From Gammaproteobacteria bacterium (GTDB taxonomy: Bacteria > Pseudomonadota > Gammaproteobacteria > Pseudomonadales > Halomonadaceae), in assembly GCA_023485185.1 (NCBI GenBank), contig JAMCZP010000292.1:1-50406 (forward strand): a DNA stretch of 50,406 bases. Reading direction: 5' to 3'. The position numbers and the translations under genes were made by a program. The notes beneath the pieces were generated by a model that worked only from the letters and a program-made list of their open reading frames with translations, had not been told where the DNA came from and did not search any database. Below, one piece after another: positions 18,502-27,797 of the stretch. Every line of letters begins with the position of its first letter. Position 1 is the first letter of the stretch.

Positions 18502-18524
18502 GCGCGGCGCTTAACGCGCCGCGC
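18502..18524. terminator. Convergent hairpin between crbR and crbS
   Basis: The 9-bp GC-only stem GCGCGGCGC (18502-18510) pairs with 18516-18524 around a TTAAC loop that contains the crbS stop codon. It sits between two convergent genes, so a shared transcription stop is plausible. No T-run follows on either strand. Confidence 0.4.
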
Positions 18525-21500
18525 GATTGGCTTGTAAAGTGCGGGTAAGCAAGGCACGCAGTGCCGCGGGTTTAACGGGCTTCAACAGCAGTTGATAGCC
18601 CGCCCGTTTAATCTCTTCAGCAACGGCTTCGGTTCGATCAGCGGTTATCACAATCCCTGGTACTGCCCCCTGAAAACGCTCGCTCAACGCTTCCAGTGCC
18701 ATTAATCCTGTGACTTCGTTATCAAGGTGGTAGTCCGCCAGGATAGCATCGGGGTCGCCATCCATATTGCGTAGAATCGACTTGGCCCCACCAATACTGG
18801 TGGCAGTGAACACTTCGCAGCCCCAGCCGCTTAGCATGGCGGTCATGCCTTCTAGGATCAGCGTTTCGTTATCAATACACACAATTCGCGTGCCGCTAAG
18901 TTTATGGCTGCCGCGCCGTGCCTGGGGTTCGAGATCACTATCGCTGGCCTCGCGAGCGGCCACGACTGGCACGCTAACCGAGAAAACCGCACCGCGCCCA
19001 ACCGTTGAACGGACTTTAATCGGATGATCGAGAACCCGGCTCATCCGATCAGCAATCGATAGCCCCAGCCCAAGGCCTTTTTCACTCTCTTTATGGCGTG
19101 ACACCTGATCCAAACGGCGGAATTCCTGGAAAATCTCGGTGAGTTTGGATTCGGGAATGCCAGGGCCGCTGTCCCATACTTCAATGGAAAGCCAGTTGCC
19201 TTGGCGCCGACAACCCAAAAGAACGCGGCCCTCTTGGGTGTAGCGAATGGCATTGGATAAGAAGTTCTGCACGATACGGCGCAGCATCTGTGGGTCTGAG
19301 TCGACCCACCGCTGAGTTGGCACTACTTCTAAATCGAGTCCGCGGTCATCCGCCATTACCTCGAATTCAGCACGCAGAGGGCGGAATATGTCCGATAGAG
19401 CGAAGTGGCTACGGCGGGGGGTGAGTGCGCCAGCATCCAGTTTGGAAATATCCAGCAGGGTGCTAAGCAACTCCTCTGCAGCCTGCAGCGAGTTATCAAT
19501 GTGACCGACAATGCGCTGGGTGTCGGTAGTTGTCACGTTTTGCATTAATGCTGAGGTGAAAAGCCGTGCCGCGTTGAGCGGTTGCAATAAATCATGGCTG
19601 GCAGCGGCCAAAAAGCGTGTCTTAGAGGCGTTAGCATCTTCGGCCAACTGCTTAGCCTGGCGAAGCGCAAGCTCCGCTTCCGCTCGTACACGGTTCTCTT
19701 GACGCAGTGCCGCGTTCGCTTCAGAGAGCGCCTGGGTACGTTCGCGTACGCGCTCTTCAAGGGTTTCATTAGTCTCTTTAAGGGCAATTTCCGCCTGGCG
19801 GCGCTCGGTAATATCCTGATAAAGGGCAAAAAAGCCCAGAATCGATTGGCTGTCGCCAAAGTGAGGCGTGTAGGTGACCAACATATAGCGCATTGCATCA
19901 CTGACCCGCAGGGAGACTTCAAAGCTGACCCGCCCACCGTTTAGCGCGCGCGCCACCCAGGGCGCACGTTCTTCCGCCTGTTTGATCTGCAGTACGTCTT
20001 GAAAGCGACGACCAATGACAGCATTACGATCGATATTGAATGCCTGTTCATAGGCGCGGTTGGTAAATAGATAGCGGCACTCTTTATCAAAGTAGGCAAT
20101 CAGCGCAGGCACGTTGTCGGTATAGATACGGATATTGTTTTCCGAACGAATCAGTGCCTCTTCAATGCGCTTTTGCTGGGTAATATCCTGATAGGTGTAC
20201 ACAAAGCCGCCGCCGGGCATGGGGTTGCCCTGAACTTCCAGCACGCTGCCGTCCTGGCGATAGCGCACGTAGCGGTGGGGTTGGCCTTCGCGAATATTGT
20301 CGAGCAGTAGCTGTACGTGCTCTTCCGGGTCACCTGGACCGTATTCGCCGTTATGGGCGTTGTAACGGAATATGCGGTCAATGGGGGCGCCTACACGAAT
20401 CAAATGGTCAGGGAAGCGGAATAGCTCCAGGTAACGCTGATTCCACACCACTAGCCGAAGGTTCTGGTCGACAACGCTGATGCCTTGATTAATGTTTTCG
20501 ATAGTCGCCTGGAGTAGTGCCCGGTTGAACTCCAGTACCTGGGAGGCTTCATCGACAATGGAAATAACATCCGAGATGCCAATGCCGCGCCCTTGAAGCG
20601 CCGAGTTAACCACGATTCGCGCTGATGAGGCGCCCAGCACCGAGGCCAAAAAGCGTTCGGTAAATTGAATAATATCAATAGAGGCGCGAGTGCCATCGTC
20701 CAGCGGTTTACCGGAACGGCGTGCGTAATCTTCAAACGCCCGGTCAACTTGTCCCGCACCAAGAAAGCGCTCACACAGCACTTTTAAGTCGCCGACGGTA
20801 GTCGCCCCCGTCCAAGGGCGGTTAACCGAGGTCTGGCGCGTTTCCACGCTATCGACGAACAGCGAGGCTTGAATACGCTCAACCACCCGCTGGGAGGTGA
20901 CCTGCGAAACAAAAATGTAGCAGAACAGGTTAACCCCAAGGGAAAGCATCACACCGTGGGTAAAGCTATCGCCCAGGTTAAGACCAAAGAGTGACGTTGG
21001 CGATAGCCAGTTAAGACCTAGCGGCCCTCCTTCAAGCCACAGCGTCGGTAGCACACCGGCATTAATCATGGCAGGCATGAGTAGGCTGTACGCCCAGATG
21101 GCGAAGCCAGCATTCATGCCCACCACTACACCGAGCCGATTGCCGCGCTTCCAATAGAGCCCACCAATCACTGCAGGAGCAAACTGCGCCGCAGCCGCAA
21201 ATGACAGCATGCCGATAGACGCCAGCGAAGTGAACTCGGCAATTAACTGGTAGAAACCGTAGGCCATTGCCAGCACTGCGACAATGGTTAAGCGGCGCGC
21301 ACGTAGTACTAGGCGCCCATAATCCCGGGCTTTAGTATCAAACCAGCGCAACCGGAAGAGTGCCGGGATGACGATTTCATTGGAGATCATGATCGAGACG
21401 GCCACCGCCGCCACAATCACCATGCCGGTGGCCGCCGAGAAGCCGCCAATAAAGGTAAGTAGCGTTAGCCACTGATGGCCTGAGGCCATCGATAGCGCCA

Positions 21501-22452
21501 ATACGTAGGTGTCGGGCTCTACACCGCTTTCGGAAAATAGCAGCAGACCCGCAGCTGCCAACGGTACGACAAAAAAGGCAATCGCCAGCAGATAGAGTGG
21601 GAATAACCAGCGGGCTTTGGTGGCATCGTCAGGGTGAATATTTTCGACGACGGCGACATGGAACTGACGCGGCAAACAGAGTATCGCCAGCATCGCCAGC
21701 AGGGTTTGTGCCCAGAAGCTTTGGCCAAAATCCTGATTGGCAAGCTGGCGCTGAAGTTCAAGCTGGCTTTCAGCGTGGCCCATTAACTCGCCTAAGCCAC
21801 CAAACATGCCCCAGGTGACAAAAGCGCCGAGTACCAAAAAAGCCAACAGCTTAACCAACGATTCAAAGGCTACCGCATGAATCAATCCTTCGTGGTGCTC
21901 GGTGGCATCGGTGTGTCGGGTGCCAAACAAAATGGCGAAGATTGCCATGACGATGGCGACAAAGAACGCGGTATCGCCAAACAGCGGCGTATGGGTCACA
22001 TCAGCGGCGTCGGTGAGCACGCTAAACGAGGTGGAAACCGCTTTTAACTGAAGTGCGATATAGGGCAGGGTGCCGACGAGGGCCACTAGGCTTGCAAAGG
22101 CGGCCAGCGACTGAGTTTTGCCGTAGCGGGAGGCGATAAAGTCGGCAATAGAGGTAACGTTTTGGTGTTTGGCGACGCGAATCATTTTGGCCAGTACAGG
22201 CCAGAAGAGTAAAAAGGTCAGGATAGGGCCAACAAAGATACTGGCAAAAGACCAGCCTGCGGTTGCCGCTTGGCCTACCGCACCGTAAAACGTCCATGAG
22301 GTGCAGTAAATGGCCAGCGCCAAACTATAGATAATCGGCCGCCGCCGAGAGGCACCATGGGTACGCGCACGGCGGTCTCCGTACCAAGCGATGCCAAATA
22401 AAACGGCAATATAGAGTAGCGATACCGCTACCAGTAGCCCGCCGTGAAACAT
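18511..22452 (-). CDS. crbS: Transporter-sensor hybrid histidine kinase, CrbS (MxtR)-like
   Basis: This 1313-residue membrane protein fuses a transporter to a kinase. Residues 1 to about 520 form a sodium/solute symporter (SLC5-type) domain with roughly 13 hydrophobic helices. Residues about 520-640 form a linker region that includes a STAC-like segment. Two PAS domains follow (about 643-765 and 770-885, each ending in an ITQQK or ITERR motif), then a coiled coil (about 885-945). The HisKA domain has phosphoacceptor His953 (ASHDLLQPLN), and the HATPase has NFLSNAIRY, DSGPGIP and GLGLGLSI. A C-terminal receiver has Asp1194, Asp1240 and Lys1291. Kinases of this design in Vibrio and Pseudomonas (CrbS, MxtR) sense carbon state and activate acs. 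It is somewhat longer than I recall for those homologues. It lies downstream of a small unknown membrane protein gene (111 bp gap). Confidence 0.88.
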   Translation of the reverse strand: MFHGGLLVAVSLLYIAVLFGIAWYGDRRARTHGASRRRPIIYSLALAIYCTSWTFYGAVGQAATAGWSFASIFVGPILTFLLFWPVLAKMIRVAKHQNVTSIADFIASRYGKTQSLAAFASLVALVGTLPYIALQLKAVSTSFSVLTDAADVTHTPLFGDTAFFVAIVMAIFAILFGTRHTDATEHHEGLIHAVAFESLVKLLAFLVLGAFVTWGMFGGLGELMGHAESQLELQRQLANQDFGQSFWAQTLLAMLAILCLPRQFHVAVVENIHPDDATKARWLFPLYLLAIAFFVVPLAAAGLLLFSESGVEPDTYVLALSMASGHQWLTLLTFIGGFSAATGMVIVAAVAVSIMISNEIVIPALFRLRWFDTKARDYGRLVLRARRLTIVAVLAMAYGFYQLIAEFTSLASIGMLSFAAAAQFAPAVIGGLYWKRGNRLGVVVGMNAGFAIWAYSLLMPAMINAGVLPTLWLEGGPLGLNWLSPTSLFGLNLGDSFTHGVMLSLGVNLFCYIFVSQVTSQRVVERIQASLFVDSVETRQTSVNRPWTGATTVGDLKVLCERFLGAGQVDRAFEDYARRSGKPLDDGTRASIDIIQFTERFLASVLGASSARIVVNSALQGRGIGISDVISIVDEASQVLEFNRALLQATIENINQGISVVDQNLRLVVWNQRYLELFRFPDHLIRVGAPIDRIFRYNAHNGEYGPGDPEEHVQLLLDNIREGQPHRYVRYRQDGSVLEVQGNPMPGGGFVYTYQDITQQKRIEEALIRSENNIRIYTDNVPALIAYFDKECRYLFTNRAYEQAFNIDRNAVIGRRFQDVLQIKQAEERAPWVARALNGGRVSFEVSLRVSDAMRYMLVTYTPHFGDSQSILGFFALYQDITERRQAEIALKETNETLEERVRERTQALSEANAALRQENRVRAEAELALRQAKQLAEDANASKTRFLAAASHDLLQPLNAARLFTSALMQNVTTTDTQRIVGHIDNSLQAAEELLSTLLDISKLDAGALTPRRSHFALSDIFRPLRAEFEVMADDRGLDLEVVPTQRWVDSDPQMLRRIVQNFLSNAIRYTQEGRVLLGCRRQGNWLSIEVWDSGPGIPESKLTEIFQEFRRLDQVSRHKESEKGLGLGLSIADRMSRVLDHPIKVRSTVGRGAVFSVSVPVVAAREASDSDLEPQARRGSHKLSGTRIVCIDNETLILEGMTAMLSGWGCEVFTATSIGGAKSILRNMDGDPDAILADYHLDNEVTGLMALEALSERFQGAVPGIVITADRTEAVAEEIKRAGYQLLLKPVKPAALRALLTRTLQANRAAR

Positions 22453-22563
22453 GCCTCTCTCCCCGCCAGAGTGTGCGACCCGCTTATAACATTCGCTGTT
22501 TAAAAAGGCTTCATTCTAGGCGATATACATGGCTGTGTACGACCACTTGATACGCTTATATTG

Positions 22564-23073
22564 TTATGGACATACACTGTTTAGCAGCGGTGAGGTTTCA
22601 CGCAATGTACGTATCTCTTCCAGAACCGGTTCGTGGGACTCTTTATTCAGAGGCACCAGTTCGCGACTATCACAGTTCAGTAAATAGGGTTGGGTAATGA
22701 TGATGTCGGTGTAGTGGCGTTCAAACTGATAAAGAATAAACTCTGCCAGAAGAGCGTCATCCTGCTCAATTAACCGAATGTTTTCACTATCGACCACGCT
22801 AAACTTAGTCGTCATCGGAATGGCAAAGGTCCACGGGCGCCATACTGCTGTTTCCGTATCACTGGAAATTACTGTGGTGGTTTCGGGGAGCTGCGCCTGC
22901 TTATGCTCAAACCAGGTGTACTCCACATGAACTTGATAGCCCAACATACCTAAGCCACCAAACACTGGTACGATCCATGAAGGAAGTCGTTTACCGCTTA
23001 GGGTGCGCAGTATCAGGCCAATCCCTGCGGCCGCAAGGCCTGCAAAAATGGCGGCAATCAAATGCCAGATCAT
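22564..23073 (-). CDS. Hypothetical membrane protein between crbS and the symporter genes
   Basis: I do not recognise this 169-residue protein. The N-terminus has two hydrophobic helices (about residues 3-23 and 32-47). A soluble part follows that begins with HVEYTWFEHK and has no obvious catalytic motif. It has few charged clusters and two cysteines in the C-terminal half (CDSRELVP and the terminal CP). It is in the same orientation as crbS and ends 111 bp before it, so the two may be cotranscribed. A terminator separates it from the symporter gene upstream. The frame has normal codon use for the region and no overlap with another gene, so it is probably real. Its placement invites the guess that it is an accessory of the sensor; this is inference. 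Confidence 0.65.
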   Translation of the reverse strand: MIWHLIAAIFAGLAAAGIGLILRTLSGKRLPSWIVPVFGGLGMLGYQVHVEYTWFEHKQAQLPETTTVISSDTETAVWRPWTFAIPMTTKFSVVDSENIRLIEQDDALLAEFILYQFERHYTDIIITQPYLLNCDSRELVPLNKESHEPVLEEIRTLRETSPLLNSVCP

Positions 23074-23120
23074 AAAATATCCTTACTAGAAGCCATCTCT
23101 AAAAACCTTTTCTAAAAGCT

Positions 23121-23158
23121 TTTTTAAAAGCATCGGGCCTCCCTAAGGAAGCCCGATG
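23121..23158 (-). terminator. Rho-independent terminator after the symporter gene
   Basis: Read on the minus strand, CATCGGGC (23151-23158) pairs with GCCCGATG (23131-23138). A 3-bp inner stem extends it, and the 3' side runs into CTTTTAAAAAAGC and further T-runs. It lies 63 bp beyond the symporter stop. Confidence 0.75.
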
Positions 23159-23220
23159 GTGAGGTCAGTTCCAAAGCGTGGTCACTGCAGAGTGCTAACA
23201 CGCCAGGAATTGATTATGAC

Positions 23221-25002
23221 TTAATGATTGATCGCCATACCAGCACCTTTGGGGTAGCGAACGCTTTCCACTAGATCCTGGATCTCTTGTGGTGGCGCTT
23301 TCGTTACACTGGAGACCGCGAAGGCGACGGCGAAGTTAATCATCGCGCCTACGGCACCAAAGGAGAGCGGGGAGATGCCCAGGATCCAATTGTCAGGCGT
23401 GTTCGCCAGCATATTGGTGCCCGGCACGAAGAACCAGCCCAGGTAGGTGAAGATGTACAGCAAGGTACAAATCAAGCCTGCCAACATACCGGCAATCGCA
23501 CCCGCGCTGTTCATCCGCTTGGAGAAAATACCCATCATCAGTGCAGGGAAGAGCGATGCACCGGCGATACCAAAGGCCAACGCCACCGTTTGTGCCGCAA
23601 ACCCTGGCGGATTAAGACCCAGGTAAGTGGCCAGCAGTATAGCGCCACCCATGGAGATCCGAGCTGCCAGCATCTCGCCTTTCTCGGAAATCTTCGGATT
23701 GATCATCGTTTTGATCAAGTCATGACTGATGGCCGAAGAGATTGCCAGTAGCAACCCTGCTGCAGTAGATAGCGCCGCGGCGATACCGCCTGCTGCAATC
23801 AAACCGATGACCCAGCCGGGGAGGTTGGCAATTTCAGGGTTAGCGAGTACTAGAATATCGTTGTTTACCGTCAGCTCGTTGCCTTCCCAACCACGCTCAG
23901 AGTAATCGACAGCGTCGTTATACATCTGAATACGGCCATCGTTGTTCAGGTCGTTGAAGGTAATTAAGCCTGTGTCTTCCCAGGTGCGGAACCACTCAGG
24001 GCGCTCTTCGTAAAGAATTGGGTTTTGCGCTGCCTCTTCATAGTTCTCTACCTGCCCCGCCATTTCTGGATACACCGTAGTCGCCAGGTTCAGACGTGCC
24101 ATGGAACCTACCGCAGGCGCGGTGAGGTAAAGCAGCGCGATGAACACCAACGCCCAGCCAGCAGACCAGCGGGCATCAGCGACCTTAGGTACGGTGAAAA
24201 AGCGAATGATAACGTGGGGCAAGCCAGCAGTACCGACCATCAGCGACAGGGTGAACAGCACCATGTTCAGCTTGTTGTCCACATCAGCGGTATAGTCCTG
24301 GAAACCAAGCGCGTTAACCACCTCATCCAGTTTTTCAAGCAGCGGTATACCTGATTCAGTATGTGTGCTGAACATGCCGAACATGGGGATGGGGTTGCCC
24401 GTCAACTGGAAAGCAATAAATACCGCAGGAATGGTGTAAGCCACGATCAGTACGATGTACTGCGCCACCTGCGTGTAGGTAATGCCTTTCATACCGCCGA
24501 AAACCGCGTACAGGAAGACGATCAATGCCGCCAGCCAGATACCCCAGGTGTTGCTGACTTCCAAAAAGCGCGAGAAGGCAACGCCTGCACCGGTCATCTG
24601 ACCGATAACATAAGTAACGGATGCAATAATCAAGCACACGATCGCGACAAAGCGAGCAGTGTTGCTGTAGAAGCGGTCACCGATAAAGTCTGGCACGGTG
24701 AACTTGCCGAACTTACGTAGGTAAGGTGCCAACAGCATCGCGAGGATAACGAAGCCGCCGGTCCAGCCCATGAGGAAGGTAGAGTTGGCATATCCTCCTG
24801 ACGCTAGCAACCCCGCCATCGAGATAAACGATGCTGCTGACATCCAATCCGCCGCAGTAGCCATACCGTTGGTGATCGGGTGAACACCGCCGCCTGCGAC
24901 GTAGAAGTCTTTTGTCGAGCCGGCGCGCGCCCAGATCGCTATGCCTATATATAAGGCAAAGGAGGCGCCGACGAACAGTAAGTTAATTGCAAACTGGCTC
25001 AT
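23221..25002 (-). CDS. Sodium/solute symporter, ActP/VC_2705-like (probable acetate or short monocarboxylate uptake)
   Basis: The 593-residue protein belongs to the sodium:solute symporter family. It has about 13 hydrophobic helices, FYVAGGGVHPITNGMATAADWMSAASF near the N-terminus (landmark, residues about 33-59) and GGIAAALSTAAGLLLAISSA around 405-424. It resembles the VC_2705 subfamily, related to ActP, which takes up acetate. A hydrophilic insert (about 305-385) between two helices contains the EF-hand-like DLNNDGRI (351-358). The 6-bp spacing to the small DUF4212 gene upstream shows they form one operon. With acs and the CrbSR-like pair alongside, acetate is the likely substrate, but pyruvate, propionate or a related acid is possible. 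Confidence 0.88.
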   Translation of the reverse strand: MSQFAINLLFVGASFALYIGIAIWARAGSTKDFYVAGGGVHPITNGMATAADWMSAASFISMAGLLASGGYANSTFLMGWTGGFVILAMLLAPYLRKFGKFTVPDFIGDRFYSNTARFVAIVCLIIASVTYVIGQMTGAGVAFSRFLEVSNTWGIWLAALIVFLYAVFGGMKGITYTQVAQYIVLIVAYTIPAVFIAFQLTGNPIPMFGMFSTHTESGIPLLEKLDEVVNALGFQDYTADVDNKLNMVLFTLSLMVGTAGLPHVIIRFFTVPKVADARWSAGWALVFIALLYLTAPAVGSMARLNLATTVYPEMAGQVENYEEAAQNPILYEERPEWFRTWEDTGLITFNDLNNDGRIQMYNDAVDYSERGWEGNELTVNNDILVLANPEIANLPGWVIGLIAAGGIAAALSTAAGLLLAISSAISHDLIKTMINPKISEKGEMLAARISMGGAILLATYLGLNPPGFAAQTVALAFGIAGASLFPALMMGIFSKRMNSAGAIAGMLAGLICTLLYIFTYLGWFFVPGTNMLANTPDNWILGISPLSFGAVGAMINFAVAFAVSSVTKAPPQEIQDLVESVRYPKGAGMAINH

Positions 25003-25008
25003 GCTGGC

Positions 25009-25269
25009 TTACTCCCCAAGGCCAAATTTTTCATCGAGCTTGTTCATCTTCCATGCGTAGAAGAAGATCAAGGCGATGAAAGTCAAAATAGAACCCTGTT
25101 GTGCAAACCAGAAGCCCAGGTCAGTCCCGCCAATTGGAATGCCCGCTAACAGCGGACGGAAAAGGATAGCGCATCCATAAGAAACGAACGCCCAAACAGC
25201 TAGGCACCCGAAAATTAAACGGACGTTAGCTTTCCAGTATTCAGCAGCATTAAGGTTGTCGTCTGCCAT
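25009..25269 (-). CDS. DUF4212 small subunit of sodium/solute symporter
   Basis: The 86-residue protein has two membrane helices (about residues 19-42 and 55-76) and the family's ending YAWKMNKLDEKFGL. DUF4212 proteins are encoded directly before VC_2705-type symporters and are thought to be their small partner, as YjcH is for ActP. I start at the ATG at 25267-25269 rather than an upstream GTG at 25282-25284, because the GGAGAG ribosome-binding site overlaps that GTG. The gene ends 6 bp before the symporter start. Confidence 0.88.
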   Translation of the reverse strand: MADDNLNAAEYWKANVRLIFGCLAVWAFVSYGCAILFRPLLAGIPIGGTDLGFWFAQQGSILTFIALIFFYAWKMNKLDEKFGLGE

Positions 25270-25940
25270 TGTGTTTCTCTCCACTTGTGATTTTTAAGGT
25301 TTGGAAAGTTCACTAGGAATAGCGTGTGATCCATTAGGGCAATCGCACGTCAGAAACCACTCGAACCGAGAGGTGATGAATCAACTTTGTGTCGGTATGT
25401 CACCTTATTATTTGAGACAAAATGTCGAGTTAGTTAGTGACTTGCGATTACCCCGCATGACTCATTGTTTATACTGGGCAATAAACACCAAAAAATAAAT
25501 CCCAGACTTTGGTATCAATAAACCCATTGTGAGTAAAGGTAGAGTTGCATGTGGTTGAAAATAAGAGATTTTGGGTGCTTTTTAAGCGACATTAGGCGGT
25601 ATTGGTGTAGGTATAGGACGATAGTCTAGTGGGTAAATAAAGTGCATTGTTTGCTACTTTAAATAGAGTGTTTATTTTTTAAGTTAATCTGGATTAGCTA
25701 GACTCAATACTTTAGTAGCGTATCAAACGTCGCTTCGACGTTAGCGTGATAGCTAAAGGTATAACAAGGTTCTACTTGCCACTTGGGAAGTGAATCCTTT
25801 ATACCCGTACCATCACCTTCACATAATAAGTGATAACAGTTTTTGAAGCGTTGGGGTAGGGCGAATGATACAGGTCACCGTGTTTATTTATTTTCTCTAA
25901 TCTTTTCTAGCTCGCCTTTAGTTGAATGAGGTTATGTACC
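25270..25940. other. Divergent control region between the symporter operon and the cNMP/CBS/DUF294 gene
   Basis: This 671-bp stretch is AT-rich and holds no convincing gene. A 65-codon frame at 25301-25498 has no family likeness, a non-ATG start and no ribosome-binding site. The region must contain the promoters of both flanking units. A long imperfect inverted repeat at 25710-25758 is listed separately. TATACT at 25471-25476 could be a -10 element but has no good -35 partner. Confidence 0.6.
25710..25758. repeat. Long imperfect inverted repeat with a perfect core
   Basis: The core AACGTCG-CTT-CGACGTT (25726-25742) is a perfect 7-bp inverted repeat. Outside it TATCA (25721-25725) pairs with TGATA (25747-25751), AGC (25717-25719) with GCT (25752-25754), and CTTT (25710-25713) with AAAG (25755-25758), with small bulges. 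It lies about 180 bp before the downstream start and has no T-run, so an operator or an RNA structure is likelier than a terminator. Confidence 0.5.
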
Positions 25941-27797
25941 ATGGTCGATGTGGATCTGTCCCAGCTGCCGTTTACGCTTCTTGACGATGAAGGGCGCGAC
26001 CATATACGTCGTGGCATTGACCTTGCTTACTTTGATCGTGACGAAATTATTCTCGAGACCGGACAAGCGGGGGAGTTTGTTTTTCTGATTCATAAAGGCG
26101 AAGTAGCTGAAATAGACCCCACGCTGCCCTCTTCCAGTGCGCGCATCGGGCACTATACGGCAGGGGATGTGTTTGGGGCGATCAGTATTCTTAATGGTAA
26201 AAGCCGCTATCGCTTTAAAGCAGAGCAGGAGTGCCTTTGTTACCTAATGCCTAAAGCACTGTTTCAGCAGCTTTGCCGCCACTACCCTGATTTCAGCAAT
26301 TTTTTTCGCCAATCACTGACCCACAAAGCACGCCTGCTGACGGAAAAGCGTGCTGAGGGCGGCATCACCATGGCGGGCTTTATGTTGGCCAAGGTGAGCG
26401 AGTGCATGCGCGAACCATTACTGATGGCGGCTTCGACCAATATTTCCAGTGCTGTGAAGCAGCTTAACGAGAGTCACGCCGATAGCCTGCTGGTAGAGAC
26501 CCAGGGCCAGCTTGGCATGGTCACTAAAACCGATCTTCTCAATGGGCTGGTGTTGGGCGGCTATGTGGTTTCCTCACCGGTGGATAAGGTTGCCCACTTT
26601 AATCTGGTGGCGGTCGAGCCAGATCAGTACCTGTTTGAAGTATTGGTACGCATGACGCGCCATAAAGTGACGCGGGTCGTCGTGTTAGAGAAAGATGTTC
26701 TTAAGGGTGTTGTAGAGCTTACCGATGTACTCAGCTACTTCTCCAGCCGTAGCTATGTGGTGAGCTTACAGGTTGAGCAGGCGAAGAGTTTGGAGGCGCT
26801 CTCGGCGGCCAGTCAGCGCACCCCGGAACTGGTGAAGGCGCTAATGGCCCAGGGTGTTAAGCTGCGCTTTGCCATGGATCTGCTCGCGGCGCTCAATGGC
26901 CGCATCATGAGTAAAGCGTGGGAATTTACTATCGCGGAGGGCTATCGCGAGCAGAGCTGCCTGATGGTGATGGGTAGCGAAGGGCGCGGCGAGCAGATTC
27001 TAAAAACTGACCAGGACAACGGCTTGATACTGGCTGATGGGACGCAGTGGCCTGACCTTGCTAATCACATGCAAACGCTGACCGAAACGCTGATTCAGCT
27101 AGGCTACCCGCCATGCCCTGGCAACATCATGGTATCGAACCCCGAGTGGGTAGCCACGGTATCCCAGTGGAAAGCCAATATTGCTAAGTGGGCGCATGAG
27201 CGTGACGGCGACAGCTTAATGAAATTAGCGATTATGCTTGATGCCCACGCTGTGGCGGGCAACCCCAGCTTACTTGAAAGCGTGCGTAACGAGCTATTTG
27301 AACGCTGTTCTGGAGATGAACTGCTGCTCTCATACTTTGCTCGTACAGCGCTGCGCTTCTCAACGCCGCTGACGCTATTTGGGTCGTTGAAGAAACCACA
27401 GCACGGTATTGATATTAAAAAAGGCGGTATTTTCCCCATCGTTCATGGCGTGCGCACCATGGCGCTTGAGCGGCGTATTAAGGCCACCTCAACGCTTGAC
27501 CGATTAGACGCACTGGCCGCCGATGGCCGTTTGGATCGACGCTTTGCCGATGACCTGGGTGAAGCGTTAGCCCTGTTTTCTGAGCTGCGTCTTAAACAAC
27601 AGCTAAGCGCGTTGGATATGCCTATCAGTGCTCAAGTCGATGCTCAAGAATCGAACTCTCAAAAGAGCAACCGTGCTAACCGCGTTGTGGTGCAAACACT
27701 CTCTTCGCTAGAGCGCGATCTTTTGCGTGAAGCGCTACATATAGTGAAAGACTTTAAACAACGGCTTTCACACCGTTACCATTTGGAGTATTCGTGA
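25941..27797 (+). CDS. cNMP-binding/CBS/DUF294 putative nucleotidyltransferase
   Basis: The 618-residue soluble protein has three regions. A cyclic-nucleotide-binding-like domain (about 1-125) has GEFVFLIHKGEVAEI and GDVFGAISIL. A CBS-domain pair (about 150-270) has MVTKTDLL and VVELTDVLSYF. The DUF294 nucleotidyltransferase-like domain (about 290-440) has GSEGRGEQ (345-352) and TDQDN (356-360), followed by a DUF294 C-terminal helical domain. Homologues with this architecture are commonly encoded beside ActP-like symporters and CrbS-type systems, and the reaction they catalyse is not established. The ATG at 25941 fits GAGG at 25928-25931 better than an ATG at 25926. The stop overlaps the next gene by 4 bp. 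Confidence 0.85.
   Translation: MVDVDLSQLPFTLLDDEGRDHIRRGIDLAYFDRDEIILETGQAGEFVFLIHKGEVAEIDPTLPSSSARIGHYTAGDVFGAISILNGKSRYRFKAEQECLCYLMPKALFQQLCRHYPDFSNFFRQSLTHKARLLTEKRAEGGITMAGFMLAKVSECMREPLLMAASTNISSAVKQLNESHADSLLVETQGQLGMVTKTDLLNGLVLGGYVVSSPVDKVAHFNLVAVEPDQYLFEVLVRMTRHKVTRVVVLEKDVLKGVVELTDVLSYFSSRSYVVSLQVEQAKSLEALSAASQRTPELVKALMAQGVKLRFAMDLLAALNGRIMSKAWEFTIAEGYREQSCLMVMGSEGRGEQILKTDQDNGLILADGTQWPDLANHMQTLTETLIQLGYPPCPGNIMVSNPEWVATVSQWKANIAKWAHERDGDSLMKLAIMLDAHAVAGNPSLLESVRNELFERCSGDELLLSYFARTALRFSTPLTLFGSLKKPQHGIDIKKGGIFPIVHGVRTMALERRIKATSTLDRLDALAADGRLDRRFADDLGEALALFSELRLKQQLSALDMPISAQVDAQESNSQKSNRANRVVVQTLSSLERDLLREALHIVKDFKQRLSHRYHLEYS

Noticed and set aside
23287..23751. 154-codon open frame antisense to the symporter gene
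   Set aside because: Its composition (His, Arg, Gly-rich) is that of a reverse-complemented membrane protein gene.
25339..25360. Possible sigma-54 promoter for the symporter operon (minus strand)
   Set aside because: The GG and GC dinucleotides are not both present at the required spacing, so the match to the -24/-12 pattern fails.
25301..25498. 65-codon frame in the large intergenic region
   Set aside because: It has a non-ATG start, no ribosome-binding site and no family likeness, and it lies in what must be the symporter promoter region.
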